Of a stretch of DNA of 16,258 nucleotides, positions 8,771 through 15,615 are shown piece by piece; the stretch's first letter is position 1, and each line of letters opens with the position of its first letter. The notes below the pieces were generated by a model. It saw only the letters and a list, made by a program, of their open reading frames with translations. It was not told the DNA's origin and did no database searches. Origin of the DNA: Holophaga sp. (lineage in GTDB: Bacteria > Acidobacteriota > Holophagae > Holophagales > Holophagaceae); NCBI GenBank assembly GCA_031292735.1, contig JARLGP010000301.1:1-16258 (forward strand). Direction: 5' to 3'. The position numbers and the translations under genes are program-made.

Positions 8771-8826
8771 ACGTGGCCTCAGAGGGGTGCAGCGGTATCA
8801 GAACCTTCCATTGTATCGTTGGAACC
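8771..8826. promoter_or_regulatory. Divergent promoter region between lepA and the M6-like protease gene
   Basis: Only 56 bases separate the two divergent starts, so both promoters or their 5' elements must lie here or within the coding ends. A small inverted repeat TTCCA-N9-TGGAA (8806-8810 and 8820-8824) sits just upstream of the protease ATG. For lepA, on the - strand, TTCCAA and TGATAC lie 18 bases apart and could be weak -35 and -10 boxes. None of these is a strong match. Confidence 0.3.
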
Positions 8827-10347
8827 ATGGTTCGTCTGCTGTTCACTTGGATGCTGTGTCTTTCCGCCCTGGCGGGGACCGTCGGGGGGCGGATCACCGA
8901 TGGGCGCCAGGGGCTGGCCGGGGTGCTGGTGTACCCCGACCGGCTGGTGCGGGTGCGGTCGCGCGACCTGCCGCCGGAGGCGGTCACCGATGCCGACGGG
9001 CGCTTTTCCCTGGACCTGGCCCCGGGCGACACCGTGCTGGCGGTGGAGAAGTCCGGCTGGCAGCGGGACCTGGTGCCCCTGGCCGACCTGGCCGCGCCGG
9101 TGGCGCTGCGCCCGGCCGCGGCCTTCGGCCGCGAGCGGGTGCTGGCGCTGCGCCTGGACCTGCCCGGGATCCCGCAACTGCGCAGCGACGCAGAGCTGCG
9201 CGCGATCCTGTTCAGCCGCCGGCCCGGGGAAGCCAGCGCCGCCAACTACTACTACGAGATCTCCAAGGGCAGCCTGGAACTGGCCGAAGGCGCCATGCTG
9301 CACCTGGCGCACTCCGGCGCCGTCGGGCCGGCCCACCCGCGCCCGCCCAGGTTCCTGGTGGACGAGCGGCGCGGGGAGCTGGTGGACTGGACCTTGAACC
9401 GGGTCAAGGGCATGGACCTGAAGCCCTACGACCAGGTGAACAACCGCACCGGCGCCGGCGGGGCCGACGGCAAGCCGGACCACCTGTGGATCATCCCGCC
9501 CGGGCCGTCCCGCACCGTCACCCTCGATCCGGCCCATTTCGCCGCCATCTGCTTCCTGCAGCCGCTGCCCTGGAACCCGGCCAGGCTGTGGCCGGTGGTG
9601 TTCTTCGCCGAGGAGACGCCCCTGGGCAACATCGTCCACGAGGGCATCCACGCCATGGGGGAGCAGCGGGTGGGCGACCTCTACATGGACAACGTCCACC
9701 CGCTCACCGCCGGCCGCTGGGACATCATGGACGCCGGCCAGTTCCAGGGCTGGGACCGGGAGCATCCGTTCGAGCCGCTCTGGCAGGAGGACACCGGCTA
9801 CAGCCCGGCCCAGCCCATGGGCTGGATCCGCGGGGACATGTGGTATTCCGGCCGGTTCCGGGACACCGTCACCACCCTTCGCCTGGCCGGGGCCTGGGAG
9901 GGCTGGATGGACCCGCTGGAGCGGGCGCCCCGGGACCTGCCCCAGCGCCTGGTGCTGGCCGATCCGCGGGGCCGGGGCCGGTTCTGGGAGTTCAACGTGC
10001 GCCGGCCCTGGGGCTTCGACCGGGGCCGAACCGGGGACCGTTGGGGCCCCGGCTACGAGGGCCTGGTGGTGGCCCGGGTGGATCCCGGGCGCATGGCCCA
10101 GGTGCGCGGCACCACGGTCACCCACATGTTCCAGGGCCCGGTGCGGGTGCTCAACGCCCACCCGGAAATCAAGGAGCCGCCGGTGCCGCGCTACCCCTGG
10201 GGCCGCTGGCAGCTGGACGGCGCCGCCTACAACCTGGGGGCCGGGGAAGTGGCCGCGGGGCGGGACGGGCCGCTCAGCTGGGAGGTGCTGGCGGTGGACG
10301 CTTCAGGGCGGATGAAGGTGCGGGTGAGCCTGGCCGCGTCGAAATAG
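8827..10347 (+). CDS. Secreted M6-like zinc metalloprotease with N-terminal carboxypeptidase-regulatory-like domain
   Basis: The 506-residue product opens with MVRLLFTWMLCLSALAG, a plausible signal peptide. Next comes a carboxypeptidase-D-regulatory-like beta domain (about 18-95: GGRITDGRQGLAGVLVYP, then TDADGRFSLDLAPG). The catalytic part has YYYEISKGSLEL (141-152), as in M6 enzymes where a Tyr-Tyr segment leads into a strand. The zinc motif is HEGIHAMGE (271-279), i.e. HExxHxxG with His271, Glu272 and His275; Glu279 or Asp284 could be the third ligand. GRWDIMDAGQFQG (297-309) parallels the M6 Met-turn WDLMSSGSWxG. It therefore resembles immune inhibitor A-type proteases, but I am not sure it is a true M6 member. 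The ATG at 8827 is preferred over an earlier GTG at 8773 because the signal peptide starts there. Its TAG abuts the TAG of the convergent ATPase. Confidence 0.72.
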   Translation: MVRLLFTWMLCLSALAGTVGGRITDGRQGLAGVLVYPDRLVRVRSRDLPPEAVTDADGRFSLDLAPGDTVLAVEKSGWQRDLVPLADLAAPVALRPAAAFGRERVLALRLDLPGIPQLRSDAELRAILFSRRPGEASAANYYYEISKGSLELAEGAMLHLAHSGAVGPAHPRPPRFLVDERRGELVDWTLNRVKGMDLKPYDQVNNRTGAGGADGKPDHLWIIPPGPSRTVTLDPAHFAAICFLQPLPWNPARLWPVVFFAEETPLGNIVHEGIHAMGEQRVGDLYMDNVHPLTAGRWDIMDAGQFQGWDREHPFEPLWQEDTGYSPAQPMGWIRGDMWYSGRFRDTVTTLRLAGAWEGWMDPLERAPRDLPQRLVLADPRGRGRFWEFNVRRPWGFDRGRTGDRWGPGYEGLVVARVDPGRMAQVRGTTVTHMFQGPVRVLNAHPEIKEPPVPRYPWGRWQLDGAAYNLGAGEVAAGRDGPLSWEVLAVDASGRMKVRVSLAASK

Positions 10348-11775
10348 CTACCTGGAAAGTTCGGCTTCGCCCTGGCTGAGCCAGTAGCACGCAAGCGGCG
10401 CGGGTATCTTCAGCACGGGTGTCCCGTGCAATTCCATCACGCCGAAGTCCGGGAGTTCGCGGGTGATCACATAGCCCCGGCGGACCGCCTTCTCCTTGCA
10501 GAACTGGGCGAGTCCTTTCAGGTCCCGGGGATCCGTGTGCTGGGATCGGTACTTGACCTCGAACGGGACCAGCTTCCCTTCGAGGTCGGCGATGATGTCG
10601 ACTTCCAGGTCCTTGGGTCCCCGCCAGTAGGAGAAGCCGACGCTTTGCCGGTAGTAGCGGGTGAACACGTGCTTGAAGAAAGCGGTCTCGACCGCCCGTC
10701 CCAGGGCTGGGCCGTCGTCCAGCAGGCCCTTGCCCTTCAGGAGCACGCTGGGGGCGATGGCGGCATCCGCCAGGTAGACCTTCACTCGGCCCCGCAGCAC
10801 CTCCTTGCCATAGCCGTAAGGCTTGAGTCGATAAATGAGATGGGTGGCTTCAAACAGGTCGATGAAGCTCATGACGGTTGAGCGCTTCAAACCCAGGTTG
10901 CTGCACAGCTGGGGGAGGTCCAGCAGGTCTCCGTCGTGCAGGCAGAGATAGAGGAAGGTATGCTCCAGCTCCACGATGCGGCGCACGCCGAACAGCGCTG
11001 TCATGTCCCGTTTCAGCACCTTGTCCACGATGTCTTCCCGCAGCAGCTTCTGGGCCATGGTCAGGGAATCCATGAGGGCGCACTGGGGGAACCCGCCGCG
11101 CAGGAGGTAGTCGTGAAAATGTCCTATGATGCTTGCGGCGTCCGCACTGACCCGGTTGAAGTCGGAGGCTTGCCAGTCGAACAGGGTCTGGAGGGAGGAC
11201 ACCATGGGGATGCGCGGTTCCGGGAGTCCCTTGATCTGCATGAATTCGAAGAAGGACAAGGTCGCCAGCTGGAGGGTGTGCCAGCGGCCGACGCCTGATT
11301 CCTGCCCTTCGGTGGTCAGCGGAGTGGCAGAACCGGTCACCGCGATCCGCCTCCCCTTGTTGAAATCCACCTGGTGCTTCAGCCAGGTCTGCCAGTCCTG
11401 GGTCGATTGGATCTCGTCCAGAAAGAGGTACTCAGGGCCATCCGCGGCGGGTTCCACCTCGCGCCACAGCTGGACCACCCCCGCCAGGCCATGAAGCTTC
11501 AGCAAGGGATGGTCGAAGGTGACGTAGAGGATATTGCCGGGGGGAACCCCGTTCTTCAGCAGGCGCTCAATGCATTGCAGGAAAAGGGTCGTCTTGCCGA
11601 TCTGCCGGGCCCCCGCAAGCAGGAGCGCCCGCCCGGCGGGAGGGGCCGAGAGCCACTGGATCAGTTCATTGAAGGCGGCCCGCGGCCAGGGCGGGAGGTC
11701 AGACAAGGTTCCTCCGGTCCACCAGGGGTTGTAGTGCCGGAGCACGGAGGTGAGTTCGGCCTGGGTTCCGATCAT
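10348..11775 (-). CDS. AAA_14/DUF4143 family ATPase
   Basis: This 475-residue protein has the two-part layout of the common DUF4143 ATPases. An N-terminal AAA_14 domain carries Walker A GARQIGKTT (55-63), Walker B YLFLDEIQ (116-123) and a sensor-1-like VTGSA (146-150). A winged-helix stretch (about 280-320) follows, then a C-terminal PD-(D/E)XK-like fold with Glu363, Asp393 and FEVK (405-408). The physiological role of the family is not established; members are patchily distributed and often seen as accessory genes. Hand-counted GC for two 60-base lines inside it is 57-60%, against about 80% for a line in the serine dehydratase gene next door. The codon use is also less biased, which suggests transfer. 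The start is ATG 11773-11775 with only a weak GGA upstream. The stop abuts that of the protease gene (TAGCTA, 10345-10350). Confidence 0.85.
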   Translation of the reverse strand: MIGTQAELTSVLRHYNPWWTGGTLSDLPPWPRAAFNELIQWLSAPPAGRALLLAGARQIGKTTLFLQCIERLLKNGVPPGNILYVTFDHPLLKLHGLAGVVQLWREVEPAADGPEYLFLDEIQSTQDWQTWLKHQVDFNKGRRIAVTGSATPLTTEGQESGVGRWHTLQLATLSFFEFMQIKGLPEPRIPMVSSLQTLFDWQASDFNRVSADAASIIGHFHDYLLRGGFPQCALMDSLTMAQKLLREDIVDKVLKRDMTALFGVRRIVELEHTFLYLCLHDGDLLDLPQLCSNLGLKRSTVMSFIDLFEATHLIYRLKPYGYGKEVLRGRVKVYLADAAIAPSVLLKGKGLLDDGPALGRAVETAFFKHVFTRYYRQSVGFSYWRGPKDLEVDIIADLEGKLVPFEVKYRSQHTDPRDLKGLAQFCKEKAVRRGYVITRELPDFGVMELHGTPVLKIPAPLACYWLSQGEAELSR

Positions 11776-11850
11776 GGGCTATCCAAACAAAAACGCTAAA
11801 ATAGTGTAGGTATACTGGTACAAATTGCTACTTTTTGTACGTTTTTGTCT
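11776..11850 (-). promoter_or_regulatory. AT-rich leader upstream of the DUF4143 ATPase with two overlapping inverted repeats
   Basis: This is the most AT-rich stretch in the window. GTACAAA (11818-11824) and TTTGTAC (11834-11840) form a 7-bp inverted repeat with a 9-base spacer. ACAAAAACG (11787-11795) and CGTTTTTGT (11840-11848) form a second, 9-bp pair. On the - strand a -35-like TTGTAC (11818-11823) and a -10-like TATTTT (11798-11803) are only 14 bases apart, shorter than usual. A promoter with an operator is likely, but the boxes are not secure. Confidence 0.4.
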
Positions 11851-11868
11851 CTTCTGGGATCCCTCCAG

Positions 11869-11887
11869 GCTTCCCCTGAGGCGAAGC
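11869..11887 (-). terminator. Possible hairpin terminator after the L-serine dehydratase gene
   Basis: GCTTCCCCTGAGGCGAAGC folds into an 8-position stem with one mismatch and a 3-base loop, nine bases beyond the TGA of the serine dehydratase. There is no run of T after it on the - strand until about 20 bases later, so it is not a classic intrinsic terminator. It may mark the operon end or act with Rho. Confidence 0.35.
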
Positions 11888-11896
11888 GGCCGAGGA

Positions 11897-13432
11897 TCAC
11901 CCGAGCCGCCCGGTTCCGGCCCGGTGGAACCGTTCCGCCAGCAGCCGTCCGGTGGGCGTGGCGCAGCAGCCGCCCCGGGCGGTGCATTTCAGCTCCGGGG
12001 CCAGCGCCCGGCCCACCCGGTCGGCCACGTCCAGGGCTTCGTGGAACGGCAGGATGGCGTCCGAGCCGGCCAGGGCCAGGTCGGCGAAGGCGAGGGCGTT
12101 GCTGACGGCGGCGACGATCCGGCTGAGGCAGGGCTGCTCGAAGCCTCCGGGGATCGGGTCGCAGGGCATCCCGGTGGCGGCCTGGATGGCGAAGCTGGCC
12201 GCGTGCTCCGCCTGCAGCGGCGTGCCCCCGGCCATTTCCACCAGCGCCGCGGCGGCCATGGCCGAACACACCCCGGTCTCGCCGGCGCAGCCGATCACTT
12301 CGCCGGTGGGCTCGGTGCGGGTGTAGGCGATCGCCCCCACCCCGGCAGCCACGAACAGGCCCCGGAGCAGGGCCTCGTCCGTGCAGCCCCGGTCCTGCTG
12401 CACGGCGTACAGCGCCGAATACAGGTAGCCTCCGCCGGTGCCCATGGGCCCCGGGACGATGGGCACGCCCCGGGTCTTGGCGTTGACCCCCAGGGCCAGC
12501 TTCAGGGCCAGGCCGGTGGCCGGGCCCAGGAAGGACCGGCCGGCGGCCAGGTGCGGCGCCCAAAGCCGGTCGTCCCTGCGGCCGAAGGGTTCGGCCGGTC
12601 CCGCTCCGCCCGGGCCGAAGGCCGCGTGGACCTGGGCGTGGAGCAGGGCCCGGATGCGCTCCATGGCTTTGATGATCCGCGGGCGGGGCCAGGCGGAGGC
12701 GCGCTCCTCGTAGCGCAGCGCGATCTCGGCCAGCCCGGTGCCGGCCTCGGCGGCCAGCGCCCGCCATCCGGCCATGGTGTCGAACAGCTGCGGCTGCCGG
12801 CCGGGAAGCGTGGAGACCGGAAGCACCGGCGCCAGCAGCAGGGCCCCGGCCGGAAGCCGGGCGGGAGCGGCCGCGGTCTTGAACCAGCAGAGCACCCGGC
12901 CCTGGTGTTCGCTCCGGCCGGAGGCCAGCAGCTCCGGCGGCCGGAACCCGGTCTCCCCGAACACCAGCACCACAGGGGCATCGCCCTGGAAGCTCACCGG
13001 GAAGCCCTCCAGGGAAACCACCTCCACCATGCCGCCGCCCACCGAGTTGCCCACCAGGGTCACGGTCCGGGCCGCCCCGCCCAGGCGGATCTTCACGGCG
13101 TTGGGGTGGGCGCTTTCGGGCACCGGGGCCAGGGTGAAGGCCAGCTCCACCCCGCGCCGCCGGGCCTCGTTCCGGGCGTCGAACAGCCGCGGATCGTCGG
13201 GGCCCAGGCCCAGCACCCCGGCGGCCAGGCCCAGGTCCTCGTTCATGAGGCCGAAGGTGCCGGCGAAGGAGCCCGCCGGGTCCAGGTGGAACTCGGCCCG
13301 CAGGGGCGGCTCGCCCAGCAGCGACGCGGCCAGCAGGCCCAGGCGGCAGGGCCCGGCCTGGTGGGAACTGGACCCGGGCTGCATGACCGGGCCGAACACG
13401 TCGTTGAAGAATTCCGGATAGAGCGGGATCAT
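11897..13432 (-). CDS. sdaA: L-serine dehydratase (L-serine ammonia-lyase), single-chain [4Fe-4S] type
   Basis: The enzyme deaminates L-serine to pyruvate and ammonia using a [4Fe-4S] cluster. The N-terminal beta part begins FFNDVFGPVMQPGSSSHQAGP, with SSSH (21-24) where the family has GPSSSHTAGP. The C-terminal alpha part has EVIGCAGETGVCSAMA (378-393) and CDPIPGG. Cys382, Cys424 and Cys435 are spaced 42 and 11, the same spacing as the cluster cysteines of the Legionella enzyme. The C-terminal tail KCTARGGCC resembles the family's end segment, with extra cysteines. At 511 residues it is longer than E. coli SdaA (about 454). The ATG (13430-13432) overlaps the TGA of the upstream permease (ATGA), so it is the last gene of an amino-acid uptake operon and is probably translationally coupled. 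A dehydratase for a related hydroxy-amino acid is possible. Confidence 0.87.
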   Translation of the reverse strand: MIPLYPEFFNDVFGPVMQPGSSSHQAGPCRLGLLAASLLGEPPLRAEFHLDPAGSFAGTFGLMNEDLGLAAGVLGLGPDDPRLFDARNEARRRGVELAFTLAPVPESAHPNAVKIRLGGAARTVTLVGNSVGGGMVEVVSLEGFPVSFQGDAPVVLVFGETGFRPPELLASGRSEHQGRVLCWFKTAAAPARLPAGALLLAPVLPVSTLPGRQPQLFDTMAGWRALAAEAGTGLAEIALRYEERASAWPRPRIIKAMERIRALLHAQVHAAFGPGGAGPAEPFGRRDDRLWAPHLAAGRSFLGPATGLALKLALGVNAKTRGVPIVPGPMGTGGGYLYSALYAVQQDRGCTDEALLRGLFVAAGVGAIAYTRTEPTGEVIGCAGETGVCSAMAAAALVEMAGGTPLQAEHAASFAIQAATGMPCDPIPGGFEQPCLSRIVAAVSNALAFADLALAGSDAILPFHEALDVADRVGRALAPELKCTARGGCCATPTGRLLAERFHRAGTGRLG

Positions 13433-14127
13433 GGCCGCGCCCGTCCGGGCTGCAGGCGGTGGGCCAGGGCGTGGGCCGTTCCGGACAGCCCCGCGCAGAG
13501 CAGGAAGTACACCGCGCCGGTGAACAGGAAGATCTCCGCCGGGTAGATCTGGGCCCGGGTGTTCACCTGGCTGGCGGTCATGGTGAGTTCCGGCACGTTC
13601 AGGATGAAGGCCAGGGACGTGTCCTTGATCATGGACGCGAACAGCGCCACGTACGAAGGCACCAGGTTGCGCATGGCCTGGGGCAGGAGGATGGCGGTGA
13701 ACACCTGGCCTTCGGTGAGCCCGCTGGCGGCGCCCGCTTCCCTATGCCCCCGGGGGAGCGCCTCGAGCCCCGCCAGGGTGACGTACATGACCGCCCCGGA
13801 ACTGAACCAGGCCAGGGCCAGGATCACCGAAAGCGCCCCGGGGATCGGGGTCTTGAACAGCGCCGGGACCAGGAAGTAGATCCAGAAGATGACCAGCACC
13901 AGCGGGATGCTCCGGACCAGGTCGGCCATGAAGGTGAGCGCCGCCCGCAGCGGCCTGGAGCCGAGCCAGGCCGCCAGGGCCAGGCCGATCCCCAGGACCA
14001 GGGAAAGGAAGCCCGCGGCCAGGGCCATGAGGACGGTGAGCAGCAGGCCGCCCACTTCCCCCTGCAGGGTCCGGCCCCACAGGAAGTAGTCCCAGTTCTT
14101 GGCGATGACGGTGAAGTCGAGCCCCAT
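13429..14127 (-). CDS. Polar amino-acid ABC transporter permease (HisM/GltK type)
   Basis: This inner-membrane permease has 232 residues. Hydrophobic segments lie at about 25-52, 62-90, 97-121 and 198-220. The cytoplasmic EAA loop is EAGAASGLTEGQVFTAILLPQ (split here as EAGAASG at 130-136 and ILLPQAMRN at 146-154), where the ATPase docks. I start at the ATG 14125-14127, because AGGAAGG lies eight bases upstream and family similarity begins at MGLDFTVIAKNW; the frame is open for 18 more codons that would overlap the upstream gene. It begins one base after the stop of the other permease (TGA-A-ATG). A pair of unlike permeases is normal for the polar amino-acid uptake family. The specificity cannot be read from the permease. 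Confidence 0.88.
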   Translation of the reverse strand: MGLDFTVIAKNWDYFLWGRTLQGEVGGLLLTVLMALAAGFLSLVLGIGLALAAWLGSRPLRAALTFMADLVRSIPLVLVIFWIYFLVPALFKTPIPGALSVILALAWFSSGAVMYVTLAGLEALPRGHREAGAASGLTEGQVFTAILLPQAMRNLVPSYVALFASMIKDTSLAFILNVPELTMTASQVNTRAQIYPAEIFLFTGAVYFLLCAGLSGTAHALAHRLQPGRARP

Positions 14128-14128
14128 T

Positions 14129-14848
14129 TCAAGCCTTCCTGCCGATGAGGAGGATACGCTCCAGGACGAAGCCCACCACAAGGTAAAGGAGGGTGGCCGC
14201 CGCGAAGGCCTCGAAGGCGTGGCTGTTGAAGCTTTCCACCTGGCGGGCCTGGTAGGTGAGCTCGGCCAGGCCGATGCTGCAGGTCACCGCGGTGAGCTTC
14301 ATCAGGTTGAGATACTGGCCCACCACCGGCTGGTAGGCGTTGCGCAGGGCCTGGGGCAGCAGGATGGCGGCCAGGGTGTCCCAGCGGCTCAGGCCCTGGC
14401 TGGCGGCAGCCTCCCGCTGGCCCGGGCCCACGGCGTTGAGGCCGGCCCGGATCTCCTCGCACAGGAAGACGCCGATGAACAGCCCGACCCCCCAGGCCGA
14501 CGCGGCGAATTCCGGGGCGAACACCGACACCTGCCCCGGGAGCACGGTCCAGGGGTGGTCGCTGGTCATCCAGAATTTCAGATGCCCGGGCAGCAGCCCG
14601 AATCCGACGAAGTACCAGACCAGGAGCTGCACCAGCAGCGGGGTGTTGCGCACCAGGCTGACCAGGGCCCGGGTGGCCAGGCGGAGCGGCGCCACCGGGG
14701 AGAGGGTGAAGGCGATCAACGCCACCGCCACGACGGTGGCGATCACCCCGGCGGCCAGGGTGATCGCCAGGGTCACCACCAGGCCCCACAGGAGCCAGTG
14801 CAGGGGCTGCCCCGTCAAGACTCCGGCCCAGTCGATGGAAAGGCCCAT
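14129..14848 (-). CDS. Polar amino-acid ABC transporter permease (HisQ/GltJ type)
   Basis: This is a 239-residue membrane subunit with the characteristic RNTPLLVQLLVWYF (67-80) found in the first permease of glutamate/aspartate and general polar amino-acid importers. The EAA loop is REAAASQGLSRWDTLAAILL (145-164) followed by PQALRN. A longer periplasmic insert (about 85-118, with GHLKFWMTSDHPW) separates two membrane segments, as in GltJ/AapQ-like permeases. The ATG at 14846-14848 follows the ATPase stop after one base (TGA-C-ATG), so there is no room for its own promoter. It should pair with the other permease as a heterodimer. Confidence 0.9.
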   Translation of the reverse strand: MGLSIDWAGVLTGQPLHWLLWGLVVTLAITLAAGVIATVVAVALIAFTLSPVAPLRLATRALVSLVRNTPLLVQLLVWYFVGFGLLPGHLKFWMTSDHPWTVLPGQVSVFAPEFAASAWGVGLFIGVFLCEEIRAGLNAVGPGQREAAASQGLSRWDTLAAILLPQALRNAYQPVVGQYLNLMKLTAVTCSIGLAELTYQARQVESFNSHAFEAFAAATLLYLVVGFVLERILLIGRKA

Positions 14849-14849
14849 G

Positions 14850-15614
14850 TCAGTCCCCCGCCGTGTGCAGGGGCGACAGGATCTGGCTGAGGAACTGCCG
14901 GGTCCGCGGGTTCCGGGGCGCCCCGAAGAACTCGGCCGGAGCCGCGTCCTCCTCCACCCGGCCCTGGTCCAGGAAGATGATCCGGTCGGCCACGGTGCGG
15001 GCGAAGCCCATCTCGTGGGTCACCACCACCAGGGTGATGCCGCGGTGGGTCAGCTGGCGGATGACCGTGAGCACCTCGCCGATCATCTCGGGGTCCAGGG
15101 CCGAGGTGGGCTCGTCGAACAGGAGCAGGTCGGGCTCGGTGGCCAGGGCCCGGGCGATGGCCACCCGCTGCTGCTGGCCGCCGGAAAGCTGGCCGGGGAG
15201 GCTGCCGGCCTTGTGGGCCAGGCCCACCTGGTCGAGCATCTCGTCGGCCACCGCGTCGGCCTGGGCCTGGGCCTGCCTGAGCACCTTGCGCAGGGCCAGG
15301 GTGATGTTCTGCCGCGCGGTCATGTGCGGGTAGAGGTTGAACTGCTGGAAGACGAAGCCCACCCCGGTGCGCAGCCGGCGCAGCGCCTCGCCCCGGGCCC
15401 GGGTGGAACTGACCCCGTCCACCAGCACCTCGCCCCGGGTGGGGGCTTCCAGCCGGTTGACCATCCGGATCAGGGTGGATTTCCCCGAGCCGGACGGTCC
15501 GCAGATCACCACGGCGCTGCCGCGCTCGATGGTCAGGTTGATGCCGCGGATCACTTCCAGGGCGCCGAAGGACTTGTGGACATCCCGGAATTCGATCACC
15601 GGCAGGGCGGCCAT
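14850..15614 (-). CDS. Polar amino-acid ABC transporter ATP-binding protein (GlnQ/HisP type)
   Basis: The 254-residue ATPase drives the importer. All motifs are present: Walker A GPSGSGKST (39-47), Q-loop FQQFNLYPHMT (89-99), signature LSGGQQQR (143-150), Walker B LLLFDEPTSALDP (163-175) and switch His200 in VVTHEMGFA. The QFNLYPHMT and THEMGFAR wording is specific to the polar amino-acid uptake subfamily. The order here is binding protein, ATPase, permease, permease, serine dehydratase, whereas E. coli gltIJKL has the ATPase last. The ATG (15612-15614) begins one base after the binding-protein stop. Confidence 0.95.
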   Translation of the reverse strand: MAALPVIEFRDVHKSFGALEVIRGINLTIERGSAVVICGPSGSGKSTLIRMVNRLEAPTRGEVLVDGVSSTRARGEALRRLRTGVGFVFQQFNLYPHMTARQNITLALRKVLRQAQAQADAVADEMLDQVGLAHKAGSLPGQLSGGQQQRVAIARALATEPDLLLFDEPTSALDPEMIGEVLTVIRQLTHRGITLVVVTHEMGFARTVADRIIFLDQGRVEEDAAPAEFFGAPRNPRTRQFLSQILSPLHTAGD

Positions 15615-15615
15615 G

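Noticed and set aside
8773..8826. An earlier GTG start for the M6-like protease
   Set aside because: It would put 18 residues before a good signal peptide and run almost to the lepA start codon, leaving no space for control sequences.
11825..13546. A 573-codon open frame on the + strand
   Set aside because: It is antisense to the serine dehydratase, whose cluster cysteine spacing and motifs are convincing; the product is Gly/Gln/Arg low complexity.
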